Shown here: positions 30,842-36,812 of the stretch, in pieces
Layout of the letters: every line of letters begins with the position of its first letter
Position numbering within the stretch: position 1 is the stretch's first letter
Assembly (NCBI GenBank): GCA_021202635.1
Contig: JAJQCQ010000074.1
Coordinates: 75,890-112,701 of the forward strand
Direction of reading: 5' to 3'
Origin: Lachnospiraceae bacterium
GTDB lineage: Bacteria; Bacillota; Clostridia; Lachnospirales; Lachnospiraceae
Length of the DNA: 36,812 bases
Made by a program: the position numbers and the translations under genes
Notes under the pieces: generated by a model
Database searches by the model: none
Told to the model about the DNA's origin: nothing
The model's input: the letters and a program-made list of their open reading frames with translations, nothing else

Positions 30842-32197
30842 TCATGATTCCAGTATAAAAATTCTGCCTTCACCCGGCCCGACCTCAGCGGTCAGCCTTC
30901 CATTCTCCGCGTGAAACTGCTCACCGGTTGCCAGTTCGGTAATCCGATTCGCGGCACATGGCAGCGGAACCGAATGAGTCGCCGGATTTTCGTCATTGTT
31001 TACCATCACGATTGCTGTCTCCTCCTGCCCGATCCGCGCAAACGCGTACTGTCTCGTAGTCAGCATCAGTTCCCGGTATGTCCCCTCGCCAATCACCGGA
31101 TGTTCCCGGCGGCATTTTCCAAGAAAAGTTACATATTCCTTCAATCCGGGCACCGGTGGATTGGCCTCCATCTCTTCCAGATTCAGGCAGGGCCGCAGCG
31201 CCGGATCACCGCCGTTCGACTTGCGCCCTTCCACGCCCCACTCCGAACCGTAATAAATCGAGGGCAGTCCCGGAAGCGTGTAAAGCAGCGTATACACTGA
31301 TTTTATGTGCCGCCGGTCATTCAGCTTCGAAATAATCCGGTCTACGTCATGATTATCCACAAACGAATACGGAATCCTGCCGCGGCACAGCCCCCCATTT
31401 CCATCAAACAGACGCCGGATCGTATGTGCGATCTCAAAGTAATTGTGATCATTGTGCCCTGAATACAGACCCTTATGCAACTCATAATTCGTCACGGAAT
31501 GCAGCATTTCCTGATTCACCCAGCGCGAGTAGTCTCCGTGGATCACCTCACCCATCAGCCAGAAATCCGGCTTCTCATTTCCCGTCATCCACCGCATTTC
31601 ACGCATAAAATCAAAATCCAGGCAATCCGCACAGTCCAGCCGGATCCCGTCAATGTCAAACTCATGAATCCAGAAGCGGATCACATCAAACAGATAATCC
31701 TTCACTTCCCGATTCTGCAGGTTCAGATTCACAAGCTCAAAACAGTTGCGCCATGCCTCATATCCAAATCCATCATTGTATGGATTATTTCCCCAGAAAT
31801 TAATTCCCTTATACCAGCCGCAATACCGCGACCCTTCCCGGTTCCGCTGAATATCCTGAAACGCGAAAAATTCACGCCCGGTATGGTTGAACACTCCATC
31901 CACGACAACCTTCAGTCCCAGCTCGTGTGCTTTCTTCACAAACCGCTTAAAGTCCTCGTTATCTCCGAGCCTGCGGTCTACCAGTTTATAATCCCGCGTA
32001 TCATATCCATGCGTCGTCGATTCAAACAACGGCCCGATATAGACCGCGCCACACTCCAGATCCCGGATATGCGGCAGCCACTTTTCCAGCTCTGCAAACC
32101 GGTGCACGACCTGTTCTTCCCTGTTTTCAAACGGTGCACCGCTCATCCCCAGCGGATACATATGATAAAAAACCGTATTATTATACCAGACTGACAT
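30842..32197 (-). CDS. GH13 alpha-amylase-family glycosidase
   Basis: The product (451 residues) has no signal peptide and so acts in the cytoplasm, probably on imported maltodextrins or stored glucan. The four GH13 regions are clear: VVVDGVFNHTG; DGIRLDCADCLDF with the nucleophile Asp; FWLMGEVIHGDYSRW with the acid/base Glu; and FVDNHDVDRI with the stabilising Asp. The compact barrel begins almost at the N-terminus (VWYNNTVFYHMYPLGMSG), as in cyclomaltodextrinase-like intracellular enzymes; specificity cannot be given. The ATG at 32197 has GGAGG nine bases upstream. It follows the TetR gene by 47 bases on the same strand and is probably cotranscribed and controlled by it. Confidence 0.93.
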   Translation of the reverse strand: MSVWYNNTVFYHMYPLGMSGAPFENREEQVVHRFAELEKWLPHIRDLECGAVYIGPLFESTTHGYDTRDYKLVDRRLGDNEDFKRFVKKAHELGLKVVVDGVFNHTGREFFAFQDIQRNREGSRYCGWYKGINFWGNNPYNDGFGYEAWRNCFELVNLNLQNREVKDYLFDVIRFWIHEFDIDGIRLDCADCLDFDFMREMRWMTGNEKPDFWLMGEVIHGDYSRWVNQEMLHSVTNYELHKGLYSGHNDHNYFEIAHTIRRLFDGNGGLCRGRIPYSFVDNHDVDRIISKLNDRRHIKSVYTLLYTLPGLPSIYYGSEWGVEGRKSNGGDPALRPCLNLEEMEANPPVPGLKEYVTFLGKCRREHPVIGEGTYRELMLTTRQYAFARIGQEETAIVMVNNDENPATHSVPLPCAANRITELATGEQFHAENGRLTAEVGPGEGRIFILES

Positions 32198-32244
32198 ATT
32201 CCTGTTCCTCCATAAAATAATTCTGCCAAACCTGTACTGCTGCA

Positions 32245-32883
32245 TCAGGAGAAAATTCCATACATAAACTGCTTCACCAGAGCCGTAATCTGCTGTCGAT
32301 CCACCCGCTCCCGTTCATCCGGATCGCGCTCATAATGAAGAAGAAAATAGGAACTGATTGTCCCGACAAAGCTGATCGCGAATTGCTGCTGCCGCCCATG
32401 CATATTCCCCAGCTGATCCGCCGCCCGCTCAAACACCTGGACCACCATGTCATAAAACTCCACCATGTAAGGCTGAATCGTCTGGTAGGCCTCATTCCCT
32501 CTCGCAGAATAGAACAACGCCATCATCAGCATATAAAAATGCCGATCCTGCTCAAAAAAACCGCAAAAAATATCTGCCAGCCAGAATAAAGCCTCTTCAA
32601 TACGCAGATTTTTCCGGCTTCCCAGATCTCTGTACATCCAGCGCAGTGTATCAAACCGTTCCGCTATTAACGCTTCCAGCAGACCCTTTTTACTGCCAAA
32701 ATAATAGTACAATGTCGGTTTCGTCAGACCCGCCCGGGCTACAATCTCCTGAACCCCGACCGCGTCATATCCCTTTTCATAAAACAACTCATTCGCACAT
32801 TGCAAAAGCCGTGCGCGGTTGTCCAGATTCTCCAATTTTTCCATGATGCCCATCTTCTCCATAAAAATGTGCTTCGAATTCAT
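32245..32883 (-). CDS. TetR/AcrR-family transcriptional regulator
   Basis: The product (212 residues from 32883) has the TetR helix-turn-helix near residues 40-75: YDAVGVQEIVARAGLTKPTLYYYFGSKKGLLEALI. An all-helical ligand/dimer domain (FCGFFEQDRHFYMLMMALFY and following) completes it. It probably represses its own transcription: a perfect palindrome lies between the -35 and -10 of its promoter. The start is uncertain. ATG codons at 32883, 32862, 32853 and 32844 are in frame, and the leader can fold so that the first is in a loop and the second directly after the stem. The amylase gene follows, so alpha-glucan use is the likely regulated function. Confidence 0.92.
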   Translation of the reverse strand: MNSKHIFMEKMGIMEKLENLDNRARLLQCANELFYEKGYDAVGVQEIVARAGLTKPTLYYYFGSKKGLLEALIAERFDTLRWMYRDLGSRKNLRIEEALFWLADIFCGFFEQDRHFYMLMMALFYSARGNEAYQTIQPYMVEFYDMVVQVFERAADQLGNMHGRQQQFAISFVGTISSYFLLHYERDPDERERVDRQQITALVKQFMYGIFS

Positions 32884-32918
32884 TCATAAATAGATTTCTC
32901 TTCGGGAAGCACATTTTT
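32863..32918 (-). promoter_or_regulatory. Long-stem hairpin in the tetR leader and start region
   Basis: AAAAATGTGCTTC (32863-32875) and GAAGCACATTTTT (32906-32918) are a perfect 13-bp inverted repeat around a 30-base loop. On the transcript the 5' end (predicted start near 32917) would pair with sequence overlapping codons 3-7, holding the ATG at 32883 in the loop and the ATG at 32862 just after the stem. Confidence 0.55.
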
Positions 32919-32923
32919 CTTCA

Positions 32924-32952
32924 ATTATACCGTTCGGTATATTAAAAGTCAA
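32924..32952 (-). promoter_or_regulatory. tetR promoter with embedded palindromic operator
   Basis: On the minus strand, -35 TTGACT (32952-32947), a 17-base spacer and a perfect -10 TATAAT (32929-32924). The 16-bp palindrome TATACCG-TT-CGGTATA at 32926-32941 fills the spacer and overlaps the -10, the classical position for an autorepressing TetR protein. Confidence 0.8.
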
Positions 32953-33022
32953 CTACCATACGCATTTATTTGCAGGAAAAATTTCTATGCAAAAACGCTT
33001 GCCACCTGTCTTTTTTTCTGTC

Positions 33023-33038
33023 CTGTTCTGAACTGTTA
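33023..33038. repeat. Possible half-copy of the second hairpin family
   Basis: CTGTTCTGAACTGTTA resembles one arm of the 2671-2738 and 7039-7086 hairpins, but I find no opposite arm nearby. Confidence 0.35.
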
Positions 33039-33060
33039 ATGAAAGCTACAAATGCAACGT

Positions 33061-33097
33061 AAAAAGCCCTGAGATATCTTCCGGATATACTCAGGGC
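33061..33097 (-). terminator. Rho-independent terminator of the Fn3/Ig-like protein gene
   Basis: GCCCTGAGTATATC (33097-33084) pairs with GATATCTCAGGGC (33078-33066) with one bulged base, followed on the minus strand by TTTTT (33065-33061). It begins eight bases after the stop codon. Confidence 0.85.
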
Positions 33098-33104
33098 CGC
33101 TCTC

Positions 33105-36035
33105 TTATTTTGTAATTGTTACCTTCATCTTACTGCTCCATGCGGAGTAATATTTGGTACCGGAGACCGTTTTATAGGTTCGAATTCTGATATAATAAGT
33201 TTTCCCCTTTGTCAGTCCCTTCAGTGTTTTACTGGCGGTCGTCGCTCCGGAAAGCGTCTTTTTCTTAAAAGAAGTAAATGTTTTACTTGTAGAATACTGT
33301 ATCTGATAACCAGTCACATTCGAAACAGCGGTCCACTGTACCTTTATTTTTCCGGCTGCGGAATTTTTAACGCTCACAAGCGCGGTGCCCGTCAGGCGTA
33401 CCGCTGCCTTTTCCGTACCTGTACCTGTCATAGTACTTGAATAAGGAACAACCTTATATACATAGACTGTACCATTTGCATCAGCCACCTTTTTATCGGT
33501 GTAGCTCACGGTCGATGCATTTTTGATCGTCTTTATTTTACTGAAGGCTCCGGAAGATGTCCTGCGGTATATATAATAGCCGCTTGCACCGCTAACCGCA
33601 TTCCATTTGATTTTAATCCCTTTCGCCACATTGGTCAGACTGGAAATCGTCGCCGTCTGACTCACCTTACTAATCGTGAAGGATTTGGTCGCCGTTCCTA
33701 TGTATCTCCCTTTGCCAGTCACTGTCACTGTCGCTGTACCCACGCTGACATTATTGGAGTAAGAGACCGTATAATCCGTACCACTCGTTAACGTATCCGA
33801 ACCATATTTCACTGTAACTGTCGGACGCTTTGCGCTGCCATCATACGTATAACTCGACGCAGAAAGGCTGACAGAAGCATTCGAAATATCCCGCAGATTC
33901 CAGCTCAATTCCGTCGATCCGCCGCTGGTATATGAATCAGAGTACGCATAAACCTGATACGTATACAAGGTACCAATGCTCACACTGCTGTCTGTCCACG
34001 AAGTATCTGTTGTCGTAGCCAGCAAAACATAGCTTCCATCGTCAATTTTCCGATATATTTTGTATCCTTCGGCGCCTGTAACCGATTTCCAGCTAAGCTG
34101 CGCTTCGGAATTCGTTTTTTTCAATGACAGCGCCGGCGTCGCCAGATAATAAAACAATTGTTTTTCTGCTGCCACACTCCTGTTATTCCCGGCATATGCT
34201 TCCACACAAAATGCATAAGTTCTTCCGCTGGTAAGGTTCAATACCGTTCCCGCAGACCCCGCACTTACATCTGCTGTCTGGGAAACCGTATAAGAACCGG
34301 AATCATATTCCCAATAAACCGTATACCCCGATGCTCCGGATACCGAATTCCACTTCAGTTCCAGCCCCTCCGGCGTAGACTGAATGTCCGAGATCGCCGT
34401 AGCATCCAGATTTGACTTTACACTAAAATTCCTGCTGGAATCAATAACACAGAAGTAAGGTGTCGTAGCCGTGCTTCTGACTCCGCCCGAAAGAGAATAC
34501 GTATCACCAGTCACATACCAGATAATGGAACCGTTCGACACGATTGGCTTGCAATCAGACAAAAATCCATCCACGGTATAAACATCACTCGTGACATTCC
34601 CTGCTCCATCCAGATACACATAATGCAGCTTTGTTTCCGCGGATGAAGCAACCTCCGAATCCGACCGCTCCTGTGTCGTCCAAAGCAGTGCAAAAGAATT
34701 CGAACTCAATTTCACCAGCTGCGGGGTAGATGCTGAAACAGATCCGCCCTCATCGTAATCCGTAATCCAGTTTACCGAAGTAGCTAAACTGTTTCGTGAG
34801 GTAACCGTCACAAATACATTCTTTACAGAATTACTGCTCCAGTTCTCATCCTGTGCAACCGAACTGCCTGCTACCAGATAAGAAGAATCCGAATATTCCA
34901 GTCCGCCCAGGGAAGCACCGGTATAATTATCTCCGATCTCCCCTTCAAATTCAAGCAGGTTCACGCGGCTGTTATTGACATACATGCTGCCCCCAAACGT
35001 ACTGTTACCAGCCTTCATCGAATAACGGAAAAGAATGGCGGCACGTGGATACGCATCACCAAGATCTACAGCAATCAGATTATTCTCATCGTCTACAAGA
35101 ATAAACTGGTCAAAGGAATGGCTGACGTAACCCGAGCTTACATTCATAATATCATAGTAAGAATCCGTCACCTTCATCTCAGACTCATCCACTTCAATCA
35201 TAAGATTCGCCTGATGCTTCAGACCATCACTCGTCGTATACATCTGATGCGAGGTTCGTATATACAGATATCCTCCATACTCCGTCATTCGAAGACTTCC
35301 TGCGCTGAACGGCACAGTCGTGTTCGCACCATAAAGGCTTGCAGCTCCAAGTCGTTCCCATGCCGTACTGTACTTTACCACACGGACAACCTCCACCGAA
35401 CTGCTTTCGTTCGAATTGCTCTGTCCGAATACCAGGTAATAAGCATCGCTGCCCGCGTAAAATCCTCCAAAATAGGTCAGCTCCCTTGTCACATATTTCT
35501 TCGACGTAAGGGTGAAACTGCTGTTATAATACTCCACAGCAATCTTACTTCCATCGTACTCGACACGCATATAGCCACTCGATACTTTTTCAAGATAAGA
35601 ATAAACCGGTGAACCATAATACGAATAACTCTGATCCCCCATATTATTCGACGCCTCTGACGACAGATCAGAAACCTCTGTGACCGTATTGCTTACCGCC
35701 GCTGCTTCATCGAGAAGTGCATCAGCGGCAGCTTCCGCTTCCTCATTGACCTCTTCGGATATCTCGGAAGCATCCACCTCTTCAACGCCTTCAATCAGCA
35801 TAATCGCAGAATCCGACTCCGCTTCGGTTTCTCCCTCACATACACTGTCAGAGGTTTCCTCCAGTGGTTCCAGTGCGTCAATCAGAACAGAATCATCCAC
35901 ATAGACATTCTCCTCTTCATCAACGGAAACCTCCATCTCATCTGGCAAAATCAAAACGTCTTCCGCCATTGCCTGCGTCACCGGCGCACCCGCCAACATG
36001 ACCGCCATCATACAAAGAGCCAGTTTTCTTTTCAC
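33105..36035 (-). CDS. Large exported protein with fibronectin III and Ig-like domains
   Basis: The product (976 residues) has a typical signal peptide (MKRKLALCMMAVMLAGAPV, cleavage after AMA) and an acidic stretch of ~100 residues. A ~400-residue region of beta repeats of unknown fold comes next (YLVFGQSNSNESSSVEVVRV), then four Fn3-type domains. Three have the WxxVxGAxGYxIY pattern (near 560, 640 and 815) and the fourth NVTGYQIQYSTSKTFTSF near the end. An Ig-like domain (ASSYTYDGSAKRPTVTVKYG) lies between the second and third Fn3. There is no visible LPxTG anchor or membrane tail, so it may be secreted or bound non-covalently. I prefer a GTG start at 36035 because GGAGG stands eight bases upstream; the ATG at 36041 lies only two bases from that site. 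An adhesive or structural role is a guess. Confidence 0.87.
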   Translation of the reverse strand: MKRKLALCMMAVMLAGAPVTQAMAEDVLILPDEMEVSVDEEENVYVDDSVLIDALEPLEETSDSVCEGETEAESDSAIMLIEGVEEVDASEISEEVNEEAEAAADALLDEAAAVSNTVTEVSDLSSEASNNMGDQSYSYYGSPVYSYLEKVSSGYMRVEYDGSKIAVEYYNSSFTLTSKKYVTRELTYFGGFYAGSDAYYLVFGQSNSNESSSVEVVRVVKYSTAWERLGAASLYGANTTVPFSAGSLRMTEYGGYLYIRTSHQMYTTSDGLKHQANLMIEVDESEMKVTDSYYDIMNVSSGYVSHSFDQFILVDDENNLIAVDLGDAYPRAAILFRYSMKAGNSTFGGSMYVNNSRVNLLEFEGEIGDNYTGASLGGLEYSDSSYLVAGSSVAQDENWSSNSVKNVFVTVTSRNSLATSVNWITDYDEGGSVSASTPQLVKLSSNSFALLWTTQERSDSEVASSAETKLHYVYLDGAGNVTSDVYTVDGFLSDCKPIVSNGSIIWYVTGDTYSLSGGVRSTATTPYFCVIDSSRNFSVKSNLDATAISDIQSTPEGLELKWNSVSGASGYTVYWEYDSGSYTVSQTADVSAGSAGTVLNLTSGRTYAFCVEAYAGNNRSVAAEKQLFYYLATPALSLKKTNSEAQLSWKSVTGAEGYKIYRKIDDGSYVLLATTTDTSWTDSSVSIGTLYTYQVYAYSDSYTSGGSTELSWNLRDISNASVSLSASSYTYDGSAKRPTVTVKYGSDTLTSGTDYTVSYSNNVSVGTATVTVTGKGRYIGTATKSFTISKVSQTATISSLTNVAKGIKIKWNAVSGASGYYIYRRTSSGAFSKIKTIKNASTVSYTDKKVADANGTVYVYKVVPYSSTMTGTGTEKAAVRLTGTALVSVKNSAAGKIKVQWTAVSNVTGYQIQYSTSKTFTSFKKKTLSGATTASKTLKGLTKGKTYYIRIRTYKTVSGTKYYSAWSSKMKVTITK

Positions 36036-36230
36036 ATCCATACCCTCCCTTAGTTTTTTTACGTACGACTATATGAAAATTATTTTTGGTAGTTACAATA
36101 TACCACAGATATGCAAACTCTTCTATAAAAAAGAAAAAAAAAGCTATCTATCTGTTACTGTTCATAACCGAATTTCAAAGATCATGACAGCATACCTTCA
36201 ACAGCCTCCGATCCAGAAAAGCATCAAAAC

Positions 36231-36252
36231 GTTAGTCAAATGTTAGTCAAAT
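36231..36252. repeat. Two 11-bp direct repeats
   Basis: gttagtcaaat occurs twice in tandem (36231-36241, 36242-36252), directly before the tRNA terminator. The stretch 36042-36321 between the Fn3/Ig gene and tRNA-Lys otherwise holds no gene I can support. Confidence 0.5.
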
Positions 36253-36285
36253 AAAGAAAAACGCCTCGAAAAGAGACGTTTTTTT
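36253..36285 (-). terminator. Terminator of the tRNA array
   Basis: AAAAACGCCTC (36257-36267) pairs with GAGACGTTTTT (36273-36283) with one mismatch and a 5-base loop, followed on the minus strand by CTTTAT after five stem-borne T. It is oriented to end the tRNA transcript. Confidence 0.6.
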
Positions 36286-36321
36286 GCTCTAAACTGCCTT
36301 AGTTTTAGCGGATTTCCTTCA

Positions 36322-36394
36322 TGAGACATCGGGGATTCGAACCCCGGACAACTTGATTAAAAGTCAAGTGCTCTACCACCTGAGCTAATATCCC
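36322..36394 (-). tRNA. tRNA-Lys(TTT)
   Basis: The 73-nt minus-strand sequence folds as a cloverleaf: acceptor GGGATAT/ATGTCTC, anticodon loop CTTTTAA, T-stem CGGGG/CCCCG with TTCGAAT. CCA is not encoded. Last gene of the array. Confidence 0.95.
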
Positions 36395-36442
36395 ATCTGT
36401 TGCCTTCCCAGCAGCTTTGAAACTATCTGAGAATAAACAGCA

Positions 36443-36515
<73 letters not shown>

Positions 36516-36549
36516 ACATATACGGCAGAACCTCTTTGATCCTGCCAAG

Positions 36550-36623
36550 TTGCGGGAGCAGGATTTGAACCTGCGACCTTCGGGTTATGAGCCCGACGAG
36601 CTTCCGGACTGCTCCACCCCGCG
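36550..36623 (-). tRNA. Initiator tRNA-fMet(CAT)
   Basis: A 74-nt cloverleaf with anticodon CAT (loop CTCATAA). Two hallmarks mark it as the initiator: the unpaired C1-A72 at the acceptor end, and three consecutive G-C pairs (GGG/CCC) at the base of the anticodon stem. Confidence 0.95.
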
Positions 36624-36656
36624 ATATAAAGTTTTGCTGTCAATTAGATTGACAAA

Positions 36657-36738
36657 TGGGTGGGGAAGGATTCGAACCTTCGAAGTCGTCGACAACAGAT
36701 TTACAGTCTGCCCCCTTTGGCCGCTCGGGAACCCACCC
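36657..36738 (-). tRNA. tRNA-Tyr(GTA)
   Basis: An 82-nt class II tRNA with the expected long variable arm, acceptor GGGTGGG/CCCACCC, and anticodon loop CTGTAAA. Confidence 0.95.
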
Positions 36739-36759
36739 ATAATTATTTTAAGATTCTAA

Positions 36760-36812
36760 AGCCGATGATCGGACTCGAACCGATAACCTGCTGATTACAA
36801 ATCAGCTGCTCT
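36760..36812 (-). tRNA. tRNA-Thr(TGT), 3' part only
   Basis: The last 53 nt of a tRNA are present: anticodon stem-loop with TTTGTAA (anticodon TGT), T-stem ATCGG/CCGAT with TTCGAGT, and 3' acceptor strand CATCGGC. The 5' half is cut by the window edge. Confidence 0.9.

Noticed and set aside
33105-36035. The dispersed Fn3 repeats as a recent gene duplication
   Set aside because: The units differ too much in sequence and length; they look like ordinary old domain repeats.

Overview
The window looks like a chromosomal segment of a gut-type Lachnospiraceae bacterium (Bacillota, class Clostridia). This rests on recognisable Clostridia-type families: a Gram-positive style Tad pilus locus with Flp1 pilin, DUF5702 and FHA proteins, a CdaR-type regulator, a TSCPD protein, an LTA-synthase-like sulfatase, DUF6147 and DUF4367 proteins. 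Base composition appears balanced, Shine-Dalgarno sites are strong, and TTG and GTG starts are used several times. No phage genes, transposase, CRISPR array or resistance gene is visible.

Layout. 1-5.4 kb (minus): the start of a secreted protein, an LtaS-like phosphoglycerol transferase, glucose-6-phosphate isomerase (pgi) with a repeat-bearing leader, and an unrecognised membrane protein. 5.8-8.5 kb: mtnN (minus), a small TSCPD protein (plus) with a strong terminator, and a transglutaminase-like lipoprotein (minus). 8.46-9.47 kb is a 1-kb stretch in which I find no convincing gene. 9.5-15.9 kb: a DUF6147 exported protein and a DUF4367 membrane protein (minus), murG (plus), an ECF-type sigma factor behind a HIT-family hydrolase (minus), a rhomboid protease (minus) and a GNAT acetyltransferase (plus).

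15.9-27.3 kb (minus) is a complete Tad (tight adherence, type IVc pilus) operon. In transcription order it holds: prepilin peptidase, TadZ-like, TadA ATPase, TadB, TadC with an extracellular insertion, Flp pilin, DUF5702, a TadE-like protein with Cys-rich modules, a second prepilin peptidase, a second TadE-like protein, and an FHA protein. A clear sigma-A type promoter precedes it. 27.5-32.9 kb (minus): CdaR-like regulator, glgB branching enzyme, GH13 amylase and a TetR regulator whose promoter contains a perfect palindromic operator, so this is an alpha-glucan block. 33.1-36.0 kb (minus): a large exported Fn3/Ig-like protein. 36.3-36.8 kb (minus): a tRNA array (Thr, Tyr, fMet, Phe, Lys in transcription order).

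The least expected signal lies between genes. A dispersed, modular, palindromic repeat family has at least five copies (about 0.34, 6.99, 12.85, 18.63 and 26.49 kb), with compensated base changes in its hairpin stems. A second hairpin family (GTAACNGTTC...) has copies at 2.7 and 7.06 kb and a possible half-copy at 33.03 kb.
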